A stretch of 64,000 bases of DNA from Alisma plantago-aquatica (GCA_963693085.1 OY856410.1:567764906-567828905); one strand, 5' to 3'; shown: positions 12,201-23,640, numbered from the stretch's first letter. The notes: generated from the letters alone by a model not told the origin. Program-made: numbers and translations.

Positions 12201-12485
12201 CCTGAGCTTGGCCTTGAAGCAAAACAGAAAGGTCACTTCATCCTCGATCAGCCGCAGGATCCTGTCCACCAGCGGCGACACCAACCCGCTCGCCAGAGTC
12301 ATATTACGTGGATTTCTGGAGGTGCGTACCGGAAACGGATGGGGAGATGATTTATTGCTCTGCAGGTCGTTTCCCCTCAGCATGCAGTGGAGAATGGGTA
12401 TAGGAGTTAGGATTTCCTGTTCCTCTTTTTGTGAGAAATAGGCTACTCCTTGTCTTATCCATCTACACGTGTCCCTGTCCATCAA
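9252..12485 (-). CDS. CC-NB-LRR (CNL) disease-resistance-type protein
   Basis: A single uninterrupted frame of 1077 codons encodes an intracellular immune receptor of the RGA type, the class that senses pathogen effectors. Order of parts: coiled coil (about residues 62-185, EDVID-like 'YDTDDLTEDY'), P-loop GMAGVGKTT (257-265), RNBS-A 'MWVCVS', kinase-2 IFLVLDNVWD (331-340), RNBS-B SRILVTT (359-365), GLPL (425-428), RNBS-D CFLYCSLFPK (482-491), IHD in place of MHD (549-551), then LRRs to about 1000 and an acidic tail. Tryptophan in kinase-2 marks a non-TIR protein. The first 61 residues resemble no CC; the likely start is Met62 (codon 12302-12300), where 'MTLASGLVSPLVDRIL' begins a normal CC, giving 1016 residues. 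No intron is needed. Odd point: the second kinase-2 Asp is Asn. The frame looks functional. Confidence 0.93.
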   Translation of the reverse strand: MMDRDTCRWIRQGVAYFSQKEEQEILTPIPILHCMLRGNDLQSNKSSPHPFPVRTSRNPRNMTLASGLVSPLVDRILRLIEDEVTFLFCFKAKLRSLQSKMKNVEDAVRQSERLADLGDKGTREHLDNLIDIIYDTDDLTEDYRLHLLQSNCSIRVLHYKFKVWCRMGRRVNAIAKHLDEICSSRASLLQASGTSSVVTPRAELTRGQSYRIGTSSVVVAEDIVGLEMEVIDVVALLSRHDLKNDTATHPAVFTITGMAGVGKTTLAQMVYNDSQIISDFDKTMWVCVSRTYQPLKLLKLVLRQACGSCGEAEEKSELDPMIQAALADKKIFLVLDNVWDSQVWNRLLRGPLHGVSSDSRILVTTQKQEVANAVNAVKTHVKKHLSHENAWSMLKGIIVPSKAADEKLEDGLESIGRKIANQCGGLPLAIKAVGGILKLKPRSTTEWNNVLENQTQLLNFQDNFDRSLYVCYDDLPPPLKRCFLYCSLFPKGFKIFQWDLLRMWIAEGFIVGNDIFEMEKKAEEYYWELTNRFLLQPQPQYHGRKVCKIHDLLHSLAVSLSGNLQLGMDDDQIENIKDDTLVRNLSLIYRAHGISEQENRVLEIVMKKGHLRTLVLFGSKVTDALLESICRKLKYLRILDLYQTGITKLPDSVDNLVHLKLLTLSSNPIVQLPNSISHLHNLQTLNLENCRKMTMLSDRVTKLSNLSYLSVKDTPLKYMPQGLRNLTNLATLDGFAVRMHNEKQDIGCKMEELQSLSNLRFLRIYNLERLSSSDEAEGANLRGKKNLRSLRLWCVVPSSFSTDDDVKNMEEVFKKLRPPPSLEELAISGFNGKAFPDWMTGNILPNLSWLRLLDCPSCVTLPPLGELPQLRVLSLNYMSAMVKIDPQLFRGKDKFPHLEVLSFKRMLSWEEWGDWEEGDSAFTRLKRLVLKDCPKLIALPQGLQFCELLTELQIKRAANLKCIEGLPSVHDMKLEGLLGLVCISNLPALESLKISKCSIPKEVVGTDNLRYLDHDHVQTEEKPSWLSKMESTPGICVVPRKTANNYRGDVEVRARHHSRVVSRAISLDSDDSDFDDY

Positions 12486-12672
12486 AATGTAGGGTCTGGA
12501 TTTTGTTCAGATAACAGATGGCATAGCAGATAGATAATAGTTCTCTGGTTCGGATTTTGTTTACATAACAGATGACATAGCAGATAGATAATAATTCTCT
12601 GGTTTGGATTTTGTTCACATAACAGATGGCATAGCAGATAGATAATAGTTCTCTGGTCCGGATTTTGTTCAC
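12463..12672 (-). other. Possible upstream ORF made of 18-residue repeats
   Basis: A minus-strand frame of 69 codons runs through the 54-bp tandem repeat just upstream of the CNL gene. Because 54 is a multiple of three it encodes three copies of a unit like VNKIRTRELLSICYAICY. It overlaps the upstream ATG (12485) of the CNL frame in another frame and stops about 160 nt before Met62. If transcription starts near 12780 or further upstream it would act as an overlapping uORF. There is no evidence for a functional peptide. Confidence 0.3.
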
Positions 12673-12680
12673 ATAAGTTC
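12498..12680. repeat. 54-bp tandem repeat, about 3.3 copies
   Basis: The unit beginning 'ggattttgtt' starts at 12498, 12552, 12606 and 12660, exactly 54 bp apart, with a handful of substitutions. It sits immediately 5' of the CNL coding frame, in its presumed leader or promoter. Confidence 0.9.
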
Positions 12681-12802
12681 TTACATAGTCAATGGCGGTG
12701 ACGTAGATGTATAACCTACAGTGAGGTCAAACACCTCCAGACACTTCATATTCAGTACCCTTTCTCCAACCAGCTCTACTGGCCCTAATAATTGGCTTGT
12801 GC

Positions 12803-12812
12803 ATATATATAT
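12803..12812 (-). promoter_or_regulatory. Candidate TATA box of the CNL gene
   Basis: ATATATATAT on the minus strand, about 500 bp upstream of Met62 and 320 bp upstream of the first ATG. AT-rich plant DNA produces such strings by chance, so this is only a candidate. Confidence 0.3.
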
Positions 12813-12930
12813 CTAGAATTCCAACTAAATTGCGTTCCGGATTTATAAAAATCTGATATTTATGGATTCTTACAAGATTTCAGATGCCAGATTTCAGATC
12901 TGAAAATATCATATTAGATATTGGATATCT

Positions 12931-13036
12931 TTTTTTTTTTAAATAGTGATTTATTCATCCCATCACCAGAATTAGAACCTTCAACCTCTCAATCATACAA
13001 CCTCAACTTTACCAACTTGGATGCCACATCTTTGAC
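12931..13036 (-). mobile_element. tRNA-derived SINE with 15-bp target-site duplication
   Basis: On the minus strand the 106-bp element starts at 13036, has an A-box-like 'tccaagttggtaaag' and a B-box-like 'aggttctaattct' about 35 bp apart, and ends in ten A residues. It is flanked by perfect direct repeats AGATATTGGATATCT at 12916-12930 and 13037-13051, the expected product of LINE-machinery insertion. It lies 450-550 bp upstream of the CNL reading frame. Confidence 0.8.
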
Positions 13037-13051
13037 AGATATTGGATATCT

Positions 13052-13450
13052 TTGTATGTGCTTTGAAAAAATTATTAAATTTGACAAATATACACACAAA
13101 TATAAAAATGTTATATATATAAATATTTAATAAAATATTTTTTTATTTAAAATCAATATTTTAATATATAATGTATTTGTTGATTATAAATGAATAATTT
13201 TTAGATTAAACTGAGATTTATCCGAAAGATAGTATCGGTTAGATTAGACTCCTATGTCATTACGTGATACACGTCCATATTGGATAAGCTATAGAAATGA
13301 GTTTTTCCTGTCCAATTTGCTTTTGGATTTGGGTGTTGAACTGTTGGTTTTGAATTTGATCCGTTTATAGGCTTATTTAAAATAATAACTATACTTTACC
13401 GTTGGCTCATTCTCGCTCTAGATTTTTCTGTTCCGTCTTCTTGCTAAGAG
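13052..13450. other. AT-rich spacer
   Basis: Low-complexity AT-rich DNA with no reading frame, RNA gene or repeat that I can define. Confidence 0.5.
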
Positions 13451-13748
13451 ATGGCAGTTCTCCATGTTTACCCTGCATTGAAGACGCGTCTCCGTAAGCC
13501 TAGTTTTCTTTTTATCATTTTGTGTTGCTGGGAATCAGAGGTAGGCCTTCTTCCCTACCTCCTTGACGATCTCTCTTCTTTAATTTTTCCGGCTTGCTTT
13601 ATTGTCCCACCATGTGGATTTCCACTGCACATGTTTCATCTCTTTAAACAACAACATCTCACGATGCGCTTTGCACCACGCAAGCAGTGGCCGCGTTACT
13701 ATCATAAGTTGCGCGCATCAAGTGGCAGTTCCCCAGTATGGTTATTGT
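13451..13748 (+). other. Unrecognised open frame, possible gene fragment
   Basis: A frame opening with ATG at 13451 runs into the MITE that follows and stops inside it at 13916-13918. The first 100 codons have no motif I recognise, and no promoter, splice site or conserved domain supports expression. It may be a chance frame in more GC-balanced DNA. Confidence 0.2.
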
Positions 13749-13969
13749 CAGGGGCGTATCCAAGTATACTTATAAAATTAAATATACCAAAAATGCTTAT
13801 ATATAGATACTGTTTGCAGTATGTTAGAAAAAAAAGGCTAGCTGGAGTGATACTTTGCTTGTTTGGTTATGTAGGTGGGGTACATTTCAATCATGGTGCA
13901 CGCAATTTTATATTTTAGTCTTGTTTATAAACTCATTCTCCCCATTGTACATTTCTGGTTCCGCCCCAC
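13749..13969. mobile_element. hAT-like MITE
   Basis: The left end CAGGGGCGTATCCA and the right end TGGTTCCGCCCC are terminal inverted repeats of the CAGGGGCGG type common in plant hAT MITEs. The flanks share TATTGT (13743-13748 and 13972-13977), consistent with a partly decayed 8-bp target duplication. About 221 bp, non-coding. Confidence 0.6.
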
Positions 13970-16199
13970 AGTATTGTTCATATAACCAACAGTTGACATT
14001 ATCAACAATATCGACTTGCATAACGAGAATACTACCATACATAAGGATGTTTTGAAGAAATCCTCACAACGACACCCCAATGAACTCAAACCCTAGATTG
14101 CCTCAACTATATGATTTTCTCCTACTCGCATTCTTCCGAGGAAAACATCCCACTATGTCACTTATTCTAGTACTACTCCTACCTAATCATGCCTAATTGT
14201 TTAATAATTAGATAAAAAAAGATGTGTCCTTTGTTCACATGGATAGTCTAATCTTGTCTTTTAAAATCATTTTCTCTAAGACATCAAATTATGATATGGT
14301 ATGATGTCCTCAATTTGATTCTTTTACATGGCTATATTGTTTAGTCTCATAATCTCTTTCTTGTTTTAAGACAAGCATGTAATGATGAATATACACATGA
14401 GCTAACATACACGAATGCCAACATAGCCACAATTAATCTCGCATCAGTAGAAAATAGTCCACCTTCAGCTTGATTGAATCCACCTTCAGCTTCCACCTTA
14501 GACTGAAGAAACACTCTCCTCTACTCTACGTTGATTTCTACCCATCTGTAAACGTTTGAAATGAGATAGCTGGCTCTTCCCACATATTTAGGTATTAGTT
14601 GATATATTTTTTATAATAGATCTTAGTCATCAAATGCAAGCTCCCGATAATCTACAAATTGGTTGTGAAGCATTGATGCATCCATAGGAAAGAATCCATA
14701 TGTATGTTCCTTCTGTAAATAGCATCAACTAGGTTGTCAATGAATCAACTTCCCTTATTGATTCCATCAACATGGCTATCAACCCATCGACAAGAATGAT
14801 GATACTAGTATTCTATTTAGGATCCAGGTCGATGACATCGACCTTGTGTTAATGCTTCGACAAGAATGATGATGCTACTACTCGATTTACACTCTAGGTT
14901 GATGGTATCAACCCTATTGTATATGCATCACATGATTGTTGTATTTCCTACTAAGCATGCAATCAAATGCACATCTTCAATAACATAAATATGTACAATA
15001 TAATAATTTCAAAATTAACACCAAAATTTTGAAATAGATATAGAAATGATTCATTCTTTGTTATAAATGAATTGACTCAAATAGTATAAAGTAATAAGCA
15101 AATAGTCAGTAGGATTTGACTAAAAATGTATTGAGAAACTAGAGTAATTATGTGTGTATCGAACTCCCTCAAGCTTAAATTGTTGCTCGTACTCAAACAA
15201 CGACTCTCTTAGATTTGTTAGAATCAGTTAGTAAGAAGACATATTCCTCTATAAATGACATTCATAATCAATTCTCCATGTAATAGTTCAAAACCGTCCA
15301 CCCAACCACTGAACATGTAGCCACTAAAAAAATGATCACTCACAAATACCATTATGATTTTGATAATATAACTTATAAATATCATAAGTTTATTTTATAA
15401 AATTAAATGTCATGGTCACAATGAATCACACTGAGTGCATCATAGTATCTCCCTATACTACATTTCCCTTAATATGATGAAAATATATAATAAAATAAAC
15501 CTCCCAATGATAAAAAGTGAGGCCTATCATGGTGGTATTTCACCAAAATGGTAATGGGTAGATAGAATATGAGTTAGAATTAAATTTATAGACCAGTTAA
15601 AATCTTTTATCCAATGGATCATGATGCCCATATGCGATATATACATGCAACCAAATTCATACATTGCATTTGTAATGGAATGCATGTAATGGATGTCTCA
15701 TCCTATCTAAAGAGTGTTGGTGGAAAGTATTTATTGATAACTAGAATCACACTTGTTTATATGATTTGAGGGGGAAGTATAAATTTCATTATCACAACTG
15801 TCCTCATTTTCTTTTATATATAATTTTTCACTTTGAATTTGTTTTTATAATCAAGAATTCCATAAAAAAATTTCTTTGTGCTAAGGCCTCAATTGAATAG
15901 GATATGGAAAAGTGAGTAACGTTGTCCCATTGAGATTAGTTTGTTGGTTAATAGTCAGTGCTTACACCCTATGTCATGTATGCAATGCAAACATACAATC
16001 AAAGAGTGAGGATTAATGAAATTCTAAAATACAAACTATAAAACTATATTCTTTTCTACTCTAATGAAACACTAGAATAAATAAACTTTCCTATCATGCA
16101 ACTCTATGCCATATTGAATTAACAATGATCCTAATTTTTCTAGAAAACATTGGATGAGAATGGATGGGGCAAAATATGACTACAAGACTACTGTAAAGA
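13970..16199. other. Intergenic AT-rich DNA with one repeat fragment
   Basis: No gene. At 14640-14935 there is a diverged inverted copy of the repeat at 1-140 (words 'aggtcgatgacatcgacc', 'gatgcatcc', 'ggttgatggtatcaacc'). The rest shows no structure I can name. Confidence 0.4.
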
Positions 16200-18960
16200 A
16201 GAGAAATCAATCCACCTCTCTACTAATAACCATGGTAAACAAAATCCAGTTTGGATAGCAGCGGAAGTTAAATTTGACTATATTCAATTGTATAAAGAGT
16301 ACATTACAAATTTTCCAATAAGGGTGTACAATCTTTATACATACAAAGGATCTAGGTAGAGGAAGACTAAAACTACATCAACATGTCTCCAACAAAACAA
16401 CATAGTATATAGTTAAGTCCATGCTAGAAGGTTGAACTCCTTTCTCTTAGCCTTAGGTTGGTTCACCATGCTTCTGATGTGCACTCTGATCCTATACCTG
16501 GGTGGTTGGGATCACCCAGCAAGAGGAGAGAAAAGTATGTGTCAAGCAAGAGAAATAAGGACAAATATAAACTACAACATTGCATAATAATAGATTCACT
16601 ATACTAAGAGAGTCAAAAGTATGAGGCAAGTAATCAAATAAGAAATAAGAATTTTGCCATAGTTCAACAACAATAATAATCAGTATAGCATGAATGATAT
16701 TATGACATAAAATAAACAAATGCAGGGTGAGGCACCTACCAGACCTCAACCAATAGGTGAGGGAGAGTGGTCACATTCCCAAACACCTACAAATGTATAT
16801 AATATGAGGAGAGTGGCCACATTCCTTGGGGGAGAGTGGTCACATTCCCCTAGGGCAAAATTACACATGCCCTCTATGGGTGGTTTGTACTCATGTACAC
16901 TACATTGTTATTTGGCCAATAATACATCATGCTAAATAATTCACTTAGAAGTAGTGAAAATATAAATAATATTGCATCATAGAAAATGGGGTTTCACAAT
17001 CTAAGAAGTAATCCAAATAAATGAGCCAACAACGGCAATAGAGATTCAAATCAAATAAAAGAGCCAAGGAAAGGCAATAGAAAGATTCCAAGGCTAGCAC
17101 ATGCCTCATTAGGAATTTAGGGTTGGATAAAATCCCAACTGAAGGAATAGGTGTAATTGCACATGTACATTCGACATAGATTTCACATTCACCATAGGTG
17201 TTCACATAATAAGTTCCACATGCATAAATAGGGTTCACATACCTTAATATAGATTCATAAACAACACTTTCACCAATTAGATTGTATCCAAATCCACTTT
17301 ATCCTAGTTACAAATATTTCACACATGTTGGGATTTATAAAGAAAAAAGCAGAAGAAAACCTAATTTTGGAACTTATGAAAAAACCTTCAATTTAGGACT
17401 CAAAACCTAGCCCAGAAGACTACTTGGACTTCACTGATTAAGAAAACATCTTTATTTTCTCAATTTGGAGTTAAAATGGATTAGTTACATATTTTAGAAC
17501 ATTTTATATACTTAAAATGGTATTCATGATAAACTTCAAAAAAGGAATGGGAATCAGGACTCAAAAATCACAAAATCAGATTCTACTTAGAAAATTCTTT
17601 CCAACAAGCATTTGCATTTTTCTAACCAAGCCTCAGAATTCAAGAAAATGCCACATAGGCATAAGGACTTGCAAATAGGCATGGGCCACGGATGCCAGAC
17701 CCACACTGACTTGGGCCAATCACATGTGGCCCAGTCAGCCGATCCGTACTCGCGTGGCTCCGGTCAAAGGCGAGTGAGCGGATGGAACAAATGACCATAT
17801 TGCCCATGCTCGACCAATTAATTCAATTAAACTTCGAGGACAACAAAGTCATATAGACATAACAATTCAATCGCTGTGAGAAATAAAAGAAAAAGATGAA
17901 ACGGAATTACTACCCATGTGATTTAAATGGATGAATTAATGTTGTGGGGGCTCCAAGGTCAAAACACCCCCTGGCATGTTGCTGCTTTGAGCCATGGTGC
18001 TCGAGCAGTAGCCTGGAGGTCAAGCTCCATTTTCCAGGCCACAACCAACACGCTTCCACTGCAATCGGAGACCGGGCAACAATCCCATGGGTGCTCTCGG
18101 TCACAAGGACTTATAGGGTGAGGTCTCGCGTGCTTAAGAAAGTCAGAATAGGGTCAGAACAGGGATAAGTAAACAACGATCAAAAGCATCGAAAACAAGG
18201 AGAAAATTCTCAGCTAAGGTTTGAAAGGTATTCGCGGACTCAAGGTGAGGTCAACGGAGCTGCTTCCATGGGTGGAGGAGCACAAAAGAAGGAAAACGTC
18301 AGGCGACCGGTGAGGTCAGTAACCGAGCTATAGGTTAGAGCATTTGAGGCTTTCGCGTGGAAAATAGAGGGTAGGAAAGGGAAGAGCTGAGGCCGAGAAT
18401 ACTCACTGGACCTGTAGTTAACCTGGGGTGGTGCCTATAGCTGGGGTAAGGTCGTTGTTACCAGAGATGGAGAGGGGGTAGGTCGGGGACCTTCAGGTTA
18501 GAAGGGGACCAATTGTTAGGAGAGGAGGGATGATTAAGGACTGAGGGTCCTATTTCCGTCTTTAAATAGGAGAGGGGAAGGCTCTAGACCTCTCTGTAAA
18601 CTCACGGTGGAGAAGAGGAAGAAACTCAGATTAGGCATTTCTCCTACTGACCAAAGTAGTCGATAAGCTAGGGCTCATCCGAACCGGTGGGAAGAGACGA
18701 GCTTAGTGGATAAAAAATCGTGTGAAAAGGTTAAGAGATGGGAGAGAAAGAGGTCGAGGATCCGAGGCGACGACAATGTTCATAGTGTCGTGTACGGCTG
18801 GAGGAAGGGGATGAGTTCCCGGTCGTCTGATCAACATGTCTGTAATAGGGATCTATTGGATGCGCTCCCATGGTGGAACCGGGCCGCATGACAGGAAAAT
18901 CAAAGGACATTGGTGTTACACATTACATTAAATGAATTTGACATTAAACCATAGTTACAC
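16200..18960. mobile_element. Eroded LTR-like region, possibly Del/Tekay type
   Basis: The texture is that of a long plant LTR: AT-rich text with scattered 'cacattccc' words at 16750-16860 (a short direct repeat of 'gagagtggtcacattcc'), then a GC-richer gene-like half (17640-18900) with short frames but no domains. Ends, TSD and partner LTR are not defined. Short frames here (such as 17927-18168 and 18706-18891) are not credible genes. Confidence 0.3.
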
Positions 18961-19690
18961 TTTACTCCAATCTTGTAAAATTGATTTGTATGGTCAAACA
19001 TGGTCCAAATGACCCCAAGATTTAACCATAGGCTAATAATGATGTCTAGAGCAATGCTATATAATTACTTTCTCATTTCATACATGATTTGGCCCTTAAA
19101 TAACATATTGTTTATTAATGTGTATATTAATACATTAAAGGGGTGAAATAAAATGAAAAGGCTATTTTAATGAAATCTTAGGTGAATATTCAAAATAGTC
19201 AATTCATTATGATTTCAAGAATCATTTCTCATCACCTTATGAAATTTTCATGCATTATTACCTTATTGGAGGAGAGAGAAAGAAAGAGTGTCATATTCTC
19301 ATTTATTAACTCAATTACACATTATTACCTAAAAAGATAGAAAAGCTCCAAATTAACATTATCCACTAATTATCTCTCATTAATGGCCACTTTGCATTAT
19401 TAGACTCCACTTAACACATTAGTTGGAACATTTGTGCAAAAATCCATTCATTGACATGAATGTGGGTAAACATAGATTACTCCATCAAATAATGTCCAAA
19501 TTCACCATTGAGGCCATAAGGATACCAAAGATAGAGAAATTTAGGAAAAAGGTCTAAAAGGACATGAAAGCAAATAAAAGCTTGAAAATGGGTAAATTGC
19601 AAAAGAGACCCTAAGATTCAGTCTATTACAACTACATCCTACTTGACCATAATAGAATCCTCTCATGACTTACTCGTGGATCATGGTAGT
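18961..19690. other. Intergenic, nothing recognised
   Basis: AT-rich DNA without frames, repeats or RNA-gene motifs that I can support. Confidence 0.5.
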
Positions 19691-21050
19691 TGTTAAAACC
19701 CCAAATTTTGGGTTCATATGGTTGGAAATACAATTTCCCTGATGAATGTATGATTATGGAAATTGTATGAATTATATGTATTGAATGGATTTCCTTTGCA
19801 ATATTTATTTGGTGAATGTGATTTTGTGGATCATAATATGTTAATGAGTCCAATATGATTAAAAGAAAAAGATGGAATCAAATAAAGCACTAATAAGAAA
19901 AGAAATTGAGATAATGTTGAAAATAAAAGAAATATGTGGAAAGATGTATAATTGAGTCATCTAGGATGAGGTTTCGAATCCACAAGGTTTCTAATGGTAA
20001 AAGGAATCCAAATAAAAAGAATAAAGAGTAAGAGAGAGAAAATATGCATAAAATATGCCTAAATAAGTATTAACTTGTTTAGGAAGAAAGGTCGCTCATA
20101 CTTTCGAGTTTGACTCCCAAACTTGGCAGACAAGTATTTTAATTCATTATGGACTTCCCCTTAAAGTTTTGAATTTAGATATTATGAGGAGAGGAAGATA
20201 TGTGTTATTTAATTAAAAGTTCACATATAAGTCCTTGTGAAACAAAATAGAAAAAAAAGGGAATCTCATGCCCAAAATAAATGTCCTAGATAATTTAAAA
20301 TAAGAGATAATCCTGATTTAAGGACATGGGAGAAAATCTAGGGGATTCCAATATATCTTGTAGGCTAAGTAATTTATTTAGAAAATAATTGGTATTATAG
20401 TAAAAATCAAATTTTGGGAATGTAGAGGATTATTTGAGGAGTAATCCTTCTTCCATGTTTTCCTAAAGTTTGATGAGAAAGTGAGTTATAGAGAGCGAGG
20501 AATAATTATTTCTTACATCAGGGTTTTATATTAAAACCTAGAAGAACTTTTCATTTTTCCCTACCAAGAACCCTAAACCCTGTTAATCGATCCTCTCTCT
20601 TTCCCTCACATTCAAGAGTATATAAGAAGGCATGAGGGTCTTCGAGTGGAGGGAAAAAAACTAGGAGAATCCCTCCTGGGGTGGTAAAGTTATACGGGAA
20701 CTAGAGGTACCCACGGGATGTCGGAAATACACTCCCCCATCTTCACAATGAACCAGATTCATCGAGGAATCTAGTCAACCCCAGAACCTAGAAAGGAAGT
20801 GGAAAGCTTTCTACAGGTCTCCCCTACCTGACCAGAGTGTGAAGGTGATTGGGTAGGGTCTCTGATGGACCTATTCAGTGCATCTTCCTCTACCGTGATC
20901 TACAGACATGGGGGACCAGTTTGGGTCACCTCTAACCACCAACAGTAGCACAATCACCCTCCTCAACTTCGGCAAGGGGTGGGCGGTTCTTCTTGGCTGT
21001 GTGCGATGCTCAGGAGTGTGAGGACAGGCTAGGCGGGGAGCAATCCCACA
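19691..21050 (+). mobile_element. Probable LTR fragment cut by a CACTA relic
   Basis: Starts with TGTTAAAACCCCAAATTTTG, a TG-initiated dyad-rich end typical of plant Ty3-type LTRs. A TATATAA box lies at 20619-20625, preceded by AT-rich U3-like DNA and followed by a GC-richer leader-like part. The CACTA end at 21051 interrupts it. No matching second LTR is visible, so it may be a solo or truncated LTR. Confidence 0.35.
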
Positions 21051-21430
21051 CACTAGTACATAAATGTCCTTTAGTGTCAGTTATATAAGTCTTTTGGCAT
21101 CAGTTTCCAAGCGACACCCAAGTGGGCGCCGCTAAAAGTATACACTTTCAACGTCAGTTTCATATCTGATGCCATAACCCTTCCCGCCACCAATAAAATG
21201 CACCAGCAAGGGCATCATAGGCGTCAGTTTATATCGATAACTGACACTATATCCCTACTAAAGATGTCATCTTTATAATAATAACCGATGACATACCCCA
21301 TCCCGAATAAAAAATCAGTCCCCAAAAAGGGATAAAGATGTCGGTGTGATACTAATAACTGACGCACTAAGGTTTTGGTTTCGGTTTTATATTAATAACC
21401 AACGCCTATGTTCTGATTTTTTTTCTTATC

Positions 21431-21542
21431 AGTTTGTAGGCCTGTTGTCTGGCTGGTCAACAGGATGCAGAACCTGCAGTTCAGTTCTGAACTGCAGGTT
21501 TACATCACCCTTTGATTTCAGCCAACAACAGGCCACAAACCT
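21431..21542 (-). repeat. Fold-back in the CACTA relic 3' region
   Basis: A nested stem: the outer arm pairs GTTTGTGGCCTG with CAGGCCTACAAAC, and the inner arm AACCTGCAGTTCAG pairs with CTGAACTGCAGGTT. The same structure is present at 39380-39491 in the intact CACTA. One outer-stem pair differs between copies in a compensatory way (U-A here, C-G there). Confidence 0.7.
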
Positions 21543-21879
21543 GCAAAATTAACAAGGATAGACAACACTTTATGATCATGTGATTCACACACATGTATAA
21601 GCACATTTAATTCATATTATTTTTCATCACACACATGTAGAAACCAGTATTTCCATTTCAAATTTCCTCAATTTTCACACACATTTAGCAACCTGCAGTT
21701 CCATTCATTTCATCTCTTTTCACATTCAGACACATGTAGAAACATTCATGTATTCATCTTCACATTCACACATATGACAATTCAAAAAAATTCATTCAAA
21801 CATGTATATATAAAAGTTTCACATGTCATCAAATACAAAAATAATTATGAGAACAAAGTTTAGAAATATCATTCTTTAT

Positions 21880-22440
21880 TATTATCATCATCATCATTAT
21901 CGTCATCAGTATTCCAATCATAATCAAAAATTCCCACTACTTATAAGGCTTTTGCCCATTGTTCTCTTACATCATCTAATTCTTCCATCGTATAGGGAGT
22001 ATGTACATCTAATAACTTTTCACCTATAGTGAAGTCACTGGTTTTAAACACCTGCAAAGAGAATGATGTATATATATAATTAATAATATATAATAAGATT
22101 GATATATTTCATATTATCTAATGAGACTATATATAATACATGTTGTATGGTATTGATTTCCATTATAACATGTTTGATAATTAGGTTCATATATCGCATC
22201 ACATAGTATGCACATGCCCATCCATTGTCTTGTTTAGCACACTATAAATTGAAACATACAAAATGTTCAAAAATACAAACAAGCATAGTTCACATAAATA
22301 ATATATATAATGGAGTCGGGAAATTACTTTCACATTCTCCCAAATTAGTAACTATTTCTTTTTCTTGGAGATGTTTCCTCCAACTTTTTTGAACTCTCTT
22401 AAAGCCCTACATGTTAATGCAACACATTAAATTGCATAAT
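21880..22440 (-). pseudogene. C48 (Ulp1-like) peptidase exons of the CACTA relic
   Basis: Reverse-strand exons match the last three exons of the intact element: the segment before the catalytic region ('GGNISKKKK'), the cysteine exon 'QDNGWACAYYVMR' (about 22145-22240), and the last exon 'VFKTSDFTIG...PYTME' (ending about 21880). Intron positions and splice sites (CAG/GTG near 22051) agree with the intact copy. A stop (TAA) lies in the last exon. At the codon matching the intact element's premature TAA (39182) this copy still has CAA, so the two copies broke independently. Confidence 0.75.
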
Positions 22441-22479
22441 TAAATAGTAATGTAATAACAGATGTTAACGGATATAAAA

Positions 22480-23640
22480 AAAATGTGCCCAAGTTACATA
22501 TCAACGTGCCCACTTAGCATATGAATGTGTTTATGTGCCCACTGACCATTATAATGGAAATCAATTTAGTTTTAATATGTTCATATCAACGTATCCTATT
22601 TTTGTGGCAATGCACCCTCTTCTGTATCAATGCACCCAGATTTTGTGGCAACACACCCAATTTTTGTGGCAATGCAGCCAGCTTCTATAGCAAGGTACCC
22701 AGCTTATGTGGCAATGTGCCCATCTTACATAGCAACGCATCCCAAATTCTATAGCTATGCACCCAACTTACTTATCAACATAGCACACTTACCATACAAT
22801 CCCACCTAACATAAATATTCAGACTATAACAGTTCCGATGAAAACTCCCTCACTTTTGACAGTTATACGATTCCAGAAGATGATCCAGAATTGGGTCAAT
22901 CACGTTTATTAGAAGTGGACAACCCCATATCATAGCAATGTGCCCGGTGCCCGGTTCCTTTGGCACTCCACCCACTTTGCACATCAATACACCCATATAT
23001 GTGCAATTGTGCCCTTTTACGTGCCAATGTGCCCACATACGTTTTGTGAGCCCGATTTGTGTGGCAATGCACCTCCTTTTGTAGAAATCTAGCTAGTTTT
23101 TGTGGGATCACCCCCACCTAACATAGCATAGCACCCAGGTTATGTAGCAACACGCAAACCTAATATATCAATGCACACACTTAGAATACCACCCACCTAA
23201 TATAGAAACGTGCCCCATATCGTAGCAACGCTCCCTCTTTAATTGCATTACACATGATTCCTACTGCAATGTGCCCATTTTGCACACCAATGTGCCTATA
23301 TATGTCTCATTGCACCCATATATGTTCCATTGCACCCATATATGTTCCTTTACACCCAATTTGTGTGACAGTGTGCCCCCTTTTGTAGCAATGTGCCCAG
23401 TTCTTGTTACAACGTGCCAACTTACACCAATGTGCCCAGTTTTTATGGCAATGCACCAATTTTGGTCATCACTATGCCTACTTTCATGTGATACAGATGC
23501 CCACTTAAAGCATAGTGCTCGGTTAATGTGGCAATGGGCAAACCTAACATAGAAATTTGCACACAAACAAATCCAACCTTACATAGCAACCTAACATCAA
23601 TGAACCGAACTAATATGTTCCACCCACTTTTTGTGTGAAT
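22480..23640. repeat. Degenerate short-repeat field (about 26-bp unit)
   Basis: Irregular copies of a unit like 'tgtggcaatgcacccagttt' follow one another with much divergence. The core ATGCACCCA / ATGTGCCCA is shared with the tighter arrays at 25129-26520 and 26880-27342. Open frames here are by-products of the repeat. Confidence 0.7.

Larger units (their letters stand above)
21051..22478 (-). mobile_element. Truncated CACTA (En/Spm) element, 3' end
   Basis: Begins with CACTAGTACATAAA, a CACTA-type terminal repeat. Next come about 350 bp of subterminal repeats (variants of GGCGTCAGTTAT / ATAACTGACGC), a fold-back at 21431-21542, and minus-strand exons homologous to the 3' half of the second gene of the intact CACTA at 29099-40019, including intron sequence. 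Homology stops near 22478, where the short-repeat field begins, so the 5' part is lost. The other terminus and a TSD cannot be found. Confidence 0.8.

Noticed and set aside
9949..12441. Plus-strand frames of 65-140 codons across the CNL gene
   Set aside because: Antisense by-products of the minus-strand receptor gene; no domain.
12124..12485. TIR-type N-terminus for the NLR
   Set aside because: The sequence after Met62 is a coiled coil, and kinase-2 ends in tryptophan, the non-TIR mark.
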